DNA from: Streptomyces sulfonofaciens
GTDB taxonomy: Bacteria > Actinomycetota > Actinomycetes > Streptomycetales > Streptomycetaceae
Assembly: GCF_014656295.1 (NCBI RefSeq)
Contig: NZ_BNCD01000010.1
Span: 251,754-315,753, forward strand
Reading direction: 5' to 3'
Length of the DNA stretch: 64,000 nucleotides
The notes below the pieces were generated by a model, which did no database searches, was not told the DNA's origin, and was given only the letters and a program-made list of their open reading frames with translations. The position numbers and the translations under genes are program-made. Of this stretch, positions 44,778 through 52,912 are shown piece after piece (position 1 is the first letter of the stretch; each line of letters opens with the position of its first letter).

Positions 44778-45563
44778 TCACTTGACCAGGTCGGCGGCGA
44801 GCGGGAAGTCGGTCATCGGTCGGCCGCGCACGGTCGCGTCGGCCCGCACGAAGACGAGGGCGTAGGCGCGACGGGGTCCCGAGGTGAGGTTGGGGCCGGA
44901 GCCGTGCAGGGTGTTGGCGTGGTGGACCAGGGCGCTGCCCGCGGGCACCGGGTAGGCGACGGGCTCCTGGTCGCTGTGGGCCTCGACGAGGACCGCGCCC
45001 TCCTCCGGGCGGGTGTGCTCGACCCGGCCCCAGCGGTGGCTGCCGTGCACGTACTGCACGCAGCCGTTCTCCAGGGTGGCGTCGTCCAGGGCCATCCACA
45101 CGGTGACGGCGTCCGGCGGGTCCAGGTGCCAGTACCGGTTGTCCTGGTGGAGCACCAGGCGGCTGCGCTCGCCCTTGCCCGCCGCCTTGTAGAAGGAGTG
45201 GTCGCGGAAGAGCCGTACCGGCCCGCCGAGCAGTGCCTCCACGCGGGGTACCAGGTCGGGGCGGCGGACCTGGGCCTCGCACGTGGCGTCGGACTGCCAC
45301 AGGTCGACCTTCTGCAGCAACGCCAGGTCCAGCGGCTCGCCCTGCCGCTCGGAGAGGTCGCGGACCCCTTCGGCGGGCCGGCCCGCCGAGAAGAACGCCT
45401 TCTCCACCGAGATGCGCAGGTCCGCCACCTGCTGCGGCGTCAGCACGCCGTCCCAGCGGACCACTCCGTCACGCCAGAACGCCTCGCGGTCGGCTGCCGC
45501 GGTGGCCCCCGTCGAGGTGCTGGTCAGGTCAGCTGCGTCGGCCGGTTGGCGGGAAGGGGTCAT
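44778..45563 (-). CDS. thnQ: ThnQ, PhyH-type 2-oxoglutarate/Fe(II) oxygenase
   Basis: Predicted 261 aa from the ATG at 45563 (GGAGAGG 5 nt upstream). The phytanoyl-CoA hydroxylase fold carries iron ligands His139 and Asp141 (LHQDNRYW) and His220 (NTLHGSGPN), with Arg231/232 (GPRRAYAL) for 2-oxoglutarate. In the thienamycin pathway ThnQ is reported to hydroxylate C8 of the 6-ethyl side chain. Here that hydroxyl would be the natural acceptor for the sulfotransferase at 62337. It heads a leftward pair with the extra crotonase gene and diverges from thnP across 475 bp. Confidence 0.87.
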   Translation of the reverse strand: MTPSRQPADAADLTSTSTGATAAADREAFWRDGVVRWDGVLTPQQVADLRISVEKAFFSAGRPAEGVRDLSERQGEPLDLALLQKVDLWQSDATCEAQVRRPDLVPRVEALLGGPVRLFRDHSFYKAAGKGERSRLVLHQDNRYWHLDPPDAVTVWMALDDATLENGCVQYVHGSHRWGRVEHTRPEEGAVLVEAHSDQEPVAYPVPAGSALVHHANTLHGSGPNLTSGPRRAYALVFVRADATVRGRPMTDFPLAADLVK

Positions 45564-46038
45564 CGGCACCTCTCCGATACGAGTGCGAGGCAGTTGATCT
45601 GATCTCGGTAACTCCGCAGCGATGCTGCCACAGAGCCGGCACCCGGCACAGGAGCCATTGGCGCATCGCCGTGATGCACCCACGGCATGGCCGAAGGCGC
45701 CGTTCCCGCCCATGCCGTGGCGGCGCGGCCGCGACCCGCTAAAGGCATTGGACGGCGGCCGGGACCCGTGTTGGGCTGGAACGCACATGCAGCCCCCCAT
45801 CCAGCACCGCTGTCGACCGACCGGAGCAGCATCCGGGCACGCCGCCGCGTCCTGACGGCCTGCTCGACGATCACCCCGATCCCCCCGGATCACCCGCTGA
45901 CGACCAGACCAGCCCACCTTGTGACACGGGCCAGGACCGCACAGCACCTTCTCCAGCCATGGAACCCGTGTGCACAGGCTGCGGGCGGTCAGCCGGGCCG
46001 CGCCCGGGGACTGTCCACTCGCAGGAGGCAGACTAAGC
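45564..46038. promoter_or_regulatory. Divergent thnQ-thnP promoter region with an 11-bp-arm inverted repeat
   Basis: No gene is seen in this 475-bp stretch, which must hold promoters for the leftward thnQ pair and the rightward thnP-J operon. The main structure is CCACGGCATGG (45680-45690) and CCATGCCGTGG (45710-45720), perfect arms 19 nt apart. The size and spacing would suit a dimeric regulator such as the LysR-type ThnI. The SARP heptamer array found elsewhere is absent here. Confidence 0.55.
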
Positions 46039-47487
46039 ATGCAAGTTCTTCTCGTGAACGCTCGCAGGTCGCCGTACTCCGGAGAATCGATCTCCGCACC
46101 GCAGTTGGGACTGCTGTCCCTCGCGGCCGTGCTGCGGGAGGGCACCTTCCACGACACGAAGGGCACGGACGTCCACTTCATCGACGACCAGCTCTTCGTC
46201 CTGCAGCGCCCGCTCGCCACGCCGAACGAGTTCCTGCGCGGCCACCAGCCGGACATCGTCGGCATCCAGGTGCTGACGTCCAGCCTCAAGAACGGCATCA
46301 AGCTCGCCGCGGACGTGAAGCACCACCGGCCGGCGGCCCTGACCGTGCTGGGCGGTGTCGGCGCCACGCCGCTGGCCCGCCAGTTGGTCGAGGACGGCGC
46401 CGCCGACGTGATCGTCAAGGGCGAGGGCGAGGTCACCTTCTCGCACCTGGTCCACGAGTACGGCACCAACGGCCGCAAGAACTTCCACAAGGTGCGCGGC
46501 ATCGTCTTCCGCGACGAGGACGGGACGGTCGTCGAGACGCCCTCCGCCCCCCAGGTGATGCGGCTGGACAAGCTGCCCAAGCCGGCCCGCGACCTGGCCG
46601 ACATGGAGCTGTACCGGACGATCTCCCGCGGCCGGGCCGGCAACGTCGTCACCAGCCGCGGCTGCTCCTACGCCTGCGCCTACTGCTACTCCAAGCACCA
46701 GTGGGGCGTCGGCCAGCGCCGGCACAGCGCCGAGCGGGTGATCGAGGAGATCCGCGAGCTCGTCGAGGTGCACGGGTTCGACCGGATCCGCATCGAGGAC
46801 GACGACTTCGTCGAGGACGTGCCGCGCATGCAGGAGCTGTGCGAGCACATCGCCAAGTCGGGCCTGCAGGGCAAGTTCGAGTGGGAGGCCAAGGCGCGTC
46901 CCGACCTGATCAACGACGAGATGGCGCAGATGCTGCGCGAGTCCGGCTGCTTCCGCCTCCTGGTGGGTGTGGAGACGCTGGACTGGTCGCTGCTCAAGCG
47001 TCTGGGCCGGCCGGTCAAGGTGGAGGTGACCGAGCGCGCGCTGAGCTCGCTGGGCAAGGCCGGCATCGGTGTGCAGGCCACCCTGATCCTCGGCATCCCC
47101 GGCGAGACCGACGACGCGATGCGCGCGACCATCACCTGGCTCCAGTCCCGGCTCGGCGCCAACCAGCACGACATCGTCTCGCCCTGCTTCTTCGTGCCCT
47201 TCCACCACGAGGTGGAGAAGGACATGGCCAAGCGGGTCAACTTCACCGTGGAGACCAGCGACACCGACTGCTACACGGGCCACATCCCGGTGACCTCCAG
47301 CCCCAGCGCGTCCATCGACGAGCTGTGGAAGCTCTACGACGACATGACCCCGACCCGCCGCGACGGCCAGTACAAGCGCATCGCGTTCCTGGCGAACCTG
47401 GACACCGTCCAGACCCGCCTGGGCCTGATGGACGGCGGGGCACCGGCAGCCAAGGAGCCGGCTGCCCTCGTCCCGGAGGTCCAGTGA
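46039..47487 (+). CDS. thnP: ThnP, cobalamin-dependent radical SAM enzyme
   Basis: Predicted 482 aa from the ATG at 46039 (GGAGG upstream). A B12-binding Rossmann domain occupies about the first 160 residues (VLLVNARRSPYSG, VLGGVGATPL). It is followed by a radical SAM barrel with the 4Fe-4S cysteines Cys209, Cys213 and Cys216 (RGCSYACAYCYS). It is one of three such paralogues in the cluster; ThnP and ThnL are candidates for C2-thioether formation or other ring tailoring, while ThnK does methylations. It is the first gene of the seven-gene rightward operon thnP-O-N-M-L-K-J, and its TGA overlaps the thnO GTG start. Confidence 0.87.
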   Translation: MQVLLVNARRSPYSGESISAPQLGLLSLAAVLREGTFHDTKGTDVHFIDDQLFVLQRPLATPNEFLRGHQPDIVGIQVLTSSLKNGIKLAADVKHHRPAALTVLGGVGATPLARQLVEDGAADVIVKGEGEVTFSHLVHEYGTNGRKNFHKVRGIVFRDEDGTVVETPSAPQVMRLDKLPKPARDLADMELYRTISRGRAGNVVTSRGCSYACAYCYSKHQWGVGQRRHSAERVIEEIRELVEVHGFDRIRIEDDDFVEDVPRMQELCEHIAKSGLQGKFEWEAKARPDLINDEMAQMLRESGCFRLLVGVETLDWSLLKRLGRPVKVEVTERALSSLGKAGIGVQATLILGIPGETDDAMRATITWLQSRLGANQHDIVSPCFFVPFHHEVEKDMAKRVNFTVETSDTDCYTGHIPVTSSPSASIDELWKLYDDMTPTRRDGQYKRIAFLANLDTVQTRLGLMDGGAPAAKEPAALVPEVQ

Positions 47488-48905
47488 CGACCCTCGCCAC
47501 GGGCGCCCTGCCGGCCGCCCCGGACACCGTCGCCGCTCTGGACGTGCCGGCCTACTCGGGCTCGCGCCCGGTGATGTCGAGCCGTCCCGAGCTGCTCGAC
47601 GACGGTGCCGGGCGGCCGCTGGCCCGGCTGGGGACCGCGGGCCGGCTGGTGCAGTTCCGGATGGCGCAGGAGGCCGGGAAGGCGGCACGCCAGCTCCGCG
47701 CCCTCGACGACGACGCCTGGTTCGGGCTGCTGCGCGGCGCCGCCGACCGGCTCACCGCCAAGCTGGCCGCCGGCGAGCTCGACCCGTGGCTGCGGGCGCT
47801 GTCCGCGGCGGCCGGACTGCCGACGCGCCGGGCGGCGCGCGGCATCCGCACGGTGGCCGACGACCTCGGCCGCATGGACGAGATCCTCGCCGCGCAGTCC
47901 CCGGACGGCACCGTCGCGGCGTACCGGACCGGCGGCGGCCACCCGCGGTGGAGCTGGCGGCCCGCCGGGCGGTCGGTGCACGTGCGCGTGCCCGACAACT
48001 TCCCGACCATCAACATCGAGTGGCTCCAGGCGCTCGCCGCCCGCCGCCCCGTGCTGCTGGGCACCTCCGCCCGCGACCCCTTCACCGCCGTCCTGCTCAC
48101 CGAGGCGCTGTACGCCGCCGGGCTGCCCGAGGGCGCGGTGTCGCTGGTGCACGGTGACGCGCCGGCCCTGCGCCGGCTCGCCGACCAGGTGCTGTGGCCG
48201 GGCGAGCAGGTGCCGCAGGACCTGCCGCCCGGCAAGGTCAAGACCTACCACTACGGCCGCAGCCGGGCCGTCGTCGGCGATGCCCCGCCCAAGGACGCCT
48301 GGCAGCGGCTGGCCCGGGAGGCGTTCGCCGGCTGCGGCCGGCTGTGCACCAACATCAGCTCCCTGGTGGTGCTCGGTGCCGCCGAGGAGGCCGCGGGGCT
48401 GCTCGCCGAGGAGTTCGCCACCCGCCCCGTGCTGCCCCTTGACGACCCCGCGGCGACGGTGCCGGCCTTCCCGGACCGCGGCGCACGGGACGCGCTTGCC
48501 GTGCGCATCGAGCGGGAGATCGCGGCCGGCGCGGTCGACGTCACCGAGGCCGCCACCGGTGTGCCGCTGCGGGTGGATCTCGACGGGAGGGCCTTCCTGC
48601 GTCCCACGGTGCTGCTGGTGGACCCCGGCTCGCCGCTCTTCGGCACGGAGCTGCCCTTCCCGTTCACCGCGGTGGCGCATGTGCCCCGGTCGAAGGCCGT
48701 CGCGGCCTGCGCGGGGTCGCTGATCGTGTCCGTCCTCGGTGCGGGCGACGGCATCGAGCGGGCGCTCGCCGAGGAACCGGGCGTCGACAAGGTGTTCGGC
48801 GGTGAGGAGTTCGACCGCGGCTACGACCCGTGCGACCCGCACGAGGGCTACCTGGCCGATTTCCTGTTCAAGAAGAAGGCGGTTCTGCCGGGCGCCGGCG
48901 CGTGA
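47484..48905 (+). CDS. thnO: ThnO, LuxC-like acyl-CoA/acyl reductase (aldehyde dehydrogenase superfamily)
   Basis: Predicted 473 aa from a GTG at 47484 whose GTGA overlaps the thnP stop. The C-terminal half has the NAD-binding and catalytic layout of LuxC-type acyl reductases (VRVPDNFPTINIEWLQALAARRPVLL and the candidate nucleophile in GCGRLCTNISS). It is paired with the adenylate-forming ThnN, as LuxC is with LuxE, which suggests two-step reduction of an activated acid to an aldehyde. Supplying glutamate semialdehyde/pyrroline-5-carboxylate for ThnE is one idea; I know of no proof. It lies 32 bp before thnN. Confidence 0.82.
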   Translation: MTTLATGALPAAPDTVAALDVPAYSGSRPVMSSRPELLDDGAGRPLARLGTAGRLVQFRMAQEAGKAARQLRALDDDAWFGLLRGAADRLTAKLAAGELDPWLRALSAAAGLPTRRAARGIRTVADDLGRMDEILAAQSPDGTVAAYRTGGGHPRWSWRPAGRSVHVRVPDNFPTINIEWLQALAARRPVLLGTSARDPFTAVLLTEALYAAGLPEGAVSLVHGDAPALRRLADQVLWPGEQVPQDLPPGKVKTYHYGRSRAVVGDAPPKDAWQRLAREAFAGCGRLCTNISSLVVLGAAEEAAGLLAEEFATRPVLPLDDPAATVPAFPDRGARDALAVRIEREIAAGAVDVTEAATGVPLRVDLDGRAFLRPTVLLVDPGSPLFGTELPFPFTAVAHVPRSKAVAACAGSLIVSVLGAGDGIERALAEEPGVDKVFGGEEFDRGYDPCDPHEGYLADFLFKKKAVLPGAGA

Positions 48906-48937
48906 CCGGCAACAGCATCAGACGAGAGGGATCAGCC

Positions 48938-50050
48938 ATGCGATGTCCGAGCGGGTCGGCGCTCCGTCCGATCACCGATGACGACGTTCGCCGGACCGTC
49001 GGCCTCCACTTCGACCCTCGGCACGGCACCCCCTACTGGCTGGAGCGCGACCGCCGGCTGGGCACCAACGCCCTGGAGAAGGTCCGGACCCTGCAGGACG
49101 CCGTCGCCGTGCTCGGCCTGAAGGACGGCCCGGACCAGATGCACTTCGAGGAGGCGTCTCGGCGGACGCCGCTGGAGAACTTCGTCCCGCGCTCGGTGCT
49201 CGACAAGGGCGGCCCGCTGTGGGCCGCGCAGACCGGCGGCACCACGGGACCCGCCAAGCACGGCACCTGGGGTGCCCGCTACTGGGCGGACATCCTGGAC
49301 TTCTCCGACGAGTTCCTCGACCTGCACGGCGTGCCGCGGAACTGCAACTGGCTGTTCGTCGGGCCGATGGGGCCGCACACCACCGGCCGGCTCGTCGTCG
49401 CCTTCGCGGAGCGCCGCGGCGGCATGTGCTTCTCGGTCGACCTCGACCCGCGGATCGTGAAGATCTTCGGCGAGGAGGGCATGACGGCCGCCTACGACCG
49501 GTACGTGCAGCACATCTGGGACCAGGTGGCCGAGGTCACCCGGGCCCAGGACATCGGCGTGCTGTTCTGCACCTCCCGGCTGCTTGACATGCTGCCGGAG
49601 CGGCTGGGGACCGAGGCACTGCCCGGCGTCCGGGCCATCGTGCACGCCGGTACCACGATGGAGCCCGAGACCCATCGCCAGCTCCGCGAGGACTTCTTCC
49701 CCGGTGTGCCCGTCGTCGGGATGTACGGCACCTCGACCACCGGCATCAGTTGGCAGAAGCCGTTCGAGGCCGAGGACGACCACCGGGTGGTGTACGTGCC
49801 CTGCCAGCCGCACGTCGCGCTGGACGTCGTCGACGAGTCGACGGGCACCGAGGTGCCGTTCGGCGAGGAGGGCCGGGTGCGGGTGTGGCGGCTGACCGAC
49901 GACGCCCTGGTGCCCGGGTTCTGGGAGCGCGACCGGGCGCGCCGGGTGCAGCCGTACGGGGTGGCCGCAGAGCGTTATCCCTGGCCCTGGCTGGGTGATC
50001 CGTACTCCCCTGAGTTCACCGAGGGGCACCGCGTCGAGGGGGTCTACTGA
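48938..50050 (+). CDS. thnN: ThnN, LuxE/phenylacetate-CoA ligase-like adenylate-forming enzyme
   Basis: Predicted 370 aa from the ATG at 48938. The ATP-binding loop AAQTGGTTGPAKHGTW and the later VVGMYGTSTTGISWQ segment place it in the phenylacetate-CoA ligase/LuxE branch of adenylating enzymes. It is short for a full ligase, and I see no carrier domain. With ThnO it could form an acyl-protein reductase pair. It ends one base before the thnM start, so the two are translationally tight. Confidence 0.8.
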   Translation: MRCPSGSALRPITDDDVRRTVGLHFDPRHGTPYWLERDRRLGTNALEKVRTLQDAVAVLGLKDGPDQMHFEEASRRTPLENFVPRSVLDKGGPLWAAQTGGTTGPAKHGTWGARYWADILDFSDEFLDLHGVPRNCNWLFVGPMGPHTTGRLVVAFAERRGGMCFSVDLDPRIVKIFGEEGMTAAYDRYVQHIWDQVAEVTRAQDIGVLFCTSRLLDMLPERLGTEALPGVRAIVHAGTTMEPETHRQLREDFFPGVPVVGMYGTSTTGISWQKPFEAEDDHRVVYVPCQPHVALDVVDESTGTEVPFGEEGRVRVWRLTDDALVPGFWERDRARRVQPYGVAAERYPWPWLGDPYSPEFTEGHRVEGVY

Positions 50051-50051
50051 C

Positions 50052-51458
50052 ATGGCGGGTTTCCTGCTGCGCTGCCACGGTGGTTCGGTGGGCTTCGAGC
50101 CCCTGGGCACCGGCCGCGGACTGAGCACCCAGATACTGCGCAACGGCCCGGACGCGCTGGTCGTGCACGGTGACCGGCTGGTCGAGGAGCGCCCGCCGGA
50201 GCGTGCGCCGCTCGACGAGCTGGTGGCCTGGACCGCCCGGAGCCACTCGCGTTACTGCGCCGTGCTGGTGCGCGGCGACCGGGCCACGCTGTGGAGCGAC
50301 ATCGGCGCCACCTGCCCGCTGCACTACGCGCGTGCCGACGACGGCACGCTGCTGATCGCCACGTCGGCGGGAGCGATCCTGCCGCTGCTCTCCGGCTCCC
50401 CGGTGCTCGGCAGCGCGGAGCAGTCGCTGCTGCCCGGCGGCCGGTTCGCGGGTGTGACGGCGGTCCCCGCGAACAGCGCGGTGACCCTCGCCACGGAGGC
50501 GTTCGGCACCGACCCGGTCTCCGTCCGGCGGCTGCAGAGGCTGCCGGACCGGCCCGAGGTGGTCGACCCCGTGGCCGGGGTGGACAGCGTGCGCAACGCC
50601 TTGCAGACGTCGGTGGCCCGGCTGTCCGCCGGTCTCGACGAGGTCGGGCTCACGCTGAGCGGCGGGGTGGACTCCTCCACGGTCGCGGCGCTCGCGGCGC
50701 GCGAGGTCACCGGAGCGAGGTTGCGCACGTACACCGTGGGCACCCCGTTCGGCGACGAGTTCGAGCAGGCGGCGTTCCTCGCCAAGCGCCTCGGCAGCAC
50801 CCACCAGGAGCTGCTGTTCGGCCCCGACGAGCTGCTGGAGCTGCTGCCCGGCATGATCCGCTCGCTGGAGACCTGGGACCTGCTGACGCTGCAGATCGCC
50901 GCTCCGGTGTGCTTCCTGCTGAGCCGCATCAGCACCGGCGACCGCCAGGTGCTGCTCTCCGGGTACGGCGCCGACCTGCTGTTCGCCGGGCTCGGCGGCA
51001 CGGGGAGCGAGACGGACATCGAGCGGAACGTGGTCGCCCAGACCACCGCGACCGCCCGGAGCAACGAGTTCAGCCCCGTCTTCGCCGACGACCGCAACAC
51101 CGTCGTCCGCTACCCCTACTGGACGCGTGAGGTGATGGCGACGGCGTTCGGCATCCGCGGCCGGCTGAAGGTGCGCGACGACGCGGCGAAGTGGGTGCTG
51201 CGCAGTGCCGCCGCCACGGTCCTGCCGGGCGAGGTCGCCTGGCGGCCCAAGCGCGGTATTCACGAGGGCACCGCCATGAGCCGGATGTTCGCCGCCGCGC
51301 TGGGCGGTGACGACCGGCGTGCCCAGGCCGAGCGGCTGTACGCGATGGCGACCTCCGTGTTCTGCCACGACGGACCGGTGGCGTCCGGCACCGGGACGGA
51401 GACCGGGACCAACGACAGGGAGGGATCCGATGAGGATCTTGCTGGTGTGGCCTCGTAA
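50052..51458 (+). CDS. thnM: ThnM, carbapenam synthetase (beta-lactam synthetase, AsnB-like)
   Basis: Predicted 468 aa from the ATG at 50052. It adenylates the carboxymethylproline side-chain acid and closes the four-membered ring to a carbapenam. The N-terminal domain is an asparagine-synthetase glutaminase fold that lacks Cys2 (starts MAGFLLRC), as in CarA and clavulanate BLS, so no ammonia is made. The ATP pyrophosphatase loop is SGGVDSS (203-209); later LLSGYGADLLFAG and the lysine in WRPKRGIHEG lie where the catalytic Tyr-Glu-Lys group sits in CarA. Its end overlaps thnL by 29 nt. Confidence 0.92.
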   Translation: MAGFLLRCHGGSVGFEPLGTGRGLSTQILRNGPDALVVHGDRLVEERPPERAPLDELVAWTARSHSRYCAVLVRGDRATLWSDIGATCPLHYARADDGTLLIATSAGAILPLLSGSPVLGSAEQSLLPGGRFAGVTAVPANSAVTLATEAFGTDPVSVRRLQRLPDRPEVVDPVAGVDSVRNALQTSVARLSAGLDEVGLTLSGGVDSSTVAALAAREVTGARLRTYTVGTPFGDEFEQAAFLAKRLGSTHQELLFGPDELLELLPGMIRSLETWDLLTLQIAAPVCFLLSRISTGDRQVLLSGYGADLLFAGLGGTGSETDIERNVVAQTTATARSNEFSPVFADDRNTVVRYPYWTREVMATAFGIRGRLKVRDDAAKWVLRSAAATVLPGEVAWRPKRGIHEGTAMSRMFAAALGGDDRRAQAERLYAMATSVFCHDGPVASGTGTETGTNDREGSDEDLAGVAS

Positions 51459-52833
51459 CGAACGGGCCCTCCTCAGCGATCGGCTGAGCTGCTGTGAACC
51501 GCTGCCGCTCGAGTACCTGGGCGGTGCGCTGCGCGGCGACCACGACGTGACCATCCACGACCTGCGGATCGATCCGCCGCTGGAGCAGTACGCGCTCAGC
51601 CACGAACCACCCGATCTGGTGGGTGTGGCCATCCCGTACACCACCAGCGCCCATGTCTCCCGGGAGGTCAGCCGGGAGGCGCGGCGGCTGTGGCCCAACG
51701 TTCCGATCGTGCTGGGTGGCCACCATCCCACGGTGTCGGCGGAGTGGCTGGACGGCTTCGCCGCCGACTGGGTCGTGGCAGGTGAGGGCGGCGCGCCGCT
51801 CAGCCACCTGGCCGCCGAGCTGGAGGCGGGCCGCACCCCCACGCCCGTGCTGGGCCTCGCCCCGTACGACGCGCGCACCGGTCTGGAGCGTGACCGCCGT
51901 CCCAAGCCGGCGGCGCTCAACAACCTGCCGATGCCCGACCGCTCGCTGCTCGCGCACCACCGCCAGGACTACTTCCACTCCATCTACCGCCCGGTGTCGC
52001 TCATCCGGTTCACCGCCGGCTGCCCGTACACCTGCAAGTTCTGCTCGCTGTGGCGGATGACGGACCGCCGCTACCTGGTGAAGGACATCGACCGGGTACT
52101 GGCCGAGATCGCCGACATCGACGGCCAGAACCTGTACGTGGTGGACGACGAGGCGTTCATCCAGCCCGCGCGCATGCTGGAGCTGGCGGACGCCATCGAC
52201 AAGGCCGGGGTCCGCAAGCGGTTCCACATGTACGTGCGCACCGACACCGCACTGCGCCGGCCCGACGTGATCGTCCGGTGGGCCGAGGTGGGCCTGGACT
52301 CGGTGCTGGTCGGCGCGGAGTCGATGACGGACGAGGAGCTCTCGGACTACCGCAAGGGCACCGACCCCGGCCAGACCCGGCGGGCCCTGGACCTCTTCCA
52401 CGCCAACGGGGTGAAGGTGCGGGCCAACTTCATCGTCCAGCCCAACTGGGTGGACGAGGACTTCGCCCGGCTCAGCCGCACCGTCGAGGAACTCCAGGTC
52501 GACATGCCGAGCTTCTCGGTGCTGACGCCGCTGCCCGGCACGGACCTCTACGACGAGTCCCGGTCCGAGCTGATCAGCGACAACCCGGAGCTCTTCGACT
52601 GCTACCACACCCTCTTCCCCACCCGGCTGCCGCTGGAGAGCTTCTACCACCGGCTCGCCGACCTGCTGGCGGGGGCGAGCGCCCGCACCACGCCCGGGGT
52701 GACCTCCGGCGCCGACCCGTCGGTCTTCTACTACTCCGACGACAGCGCCTTCGACGAGATGCTCCGGTCCCTGCGCGATGGCGCCGACTGGTCGCGTCCC
52801 AGGGAGCCCGAACGGCTCTCCAGCACCGGATGA
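51430..52833 (+). CDS. thnL: ThnL, cobalamin-dependent radical SAM enzyme
   Basis: Predicted 467 aa from the ATG at 51430, which lies inside the end of thnM with its own site (GGGAGGG). A B12-binding domain (about 1-150, VLGGHHPTVSAEW) precedes a radical SAM barrel with Cys198, Cys202 and Cys205 (AGCPYTCKFCSLW). In the thienamycin system ThnL is a leading candidate for joining the pantetheine sulfur to C2; the precise step is not settled as far as I know. It is followed by a 79-bp gap before thnK. Confidence 0.86.
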   Translation: MRILLVWPRNERALLSDRLSCCEPLPLEYLGGALRGDHDVTIHDLRIDPPLEQYALSHEPPDLVGVAIPYTTSAHVSREVSREARRLWPNVPIVLGGHHPTVSAEWLDGFAADWVVAGEGGAPLSHLAAELEAGRTPTPVLGLAPYDARTGLERDRRPKPAALNNLPMPDRSLLAHHRQDYFHSIYRPVSLIRFTAGCPYTCKFCSLWRMTDRRYLVKDIDRVLAEIADIDGQNLYVVDDEAFIQPARMLELADAIDKAGVRKRFHMYVRTDTALRRPDVIVRWAEVGLDSVLVGAESMTDEELSDYRKGTDPGQTRRALDLFHANGVKVRANFIVQPNWVDEDFARLSRTVEELQVDMPSFSVLTPLPGTDLYDESRSELISDNPELFDCYHTLFPTRLPLESFYHRLADLLAGASARTTPGVTSGADPSVFYYSDDSAFDEMLRSLRDGADWSRPREPERLSSTG

Positions 52834-52912
52834 CCCGACCGGATCCGCAGCACGGACGATCCGGCCGGGTGCCCACGCAGAGAAGTGTCCGACAACGAGG
52901 AGCCGTGACAGC

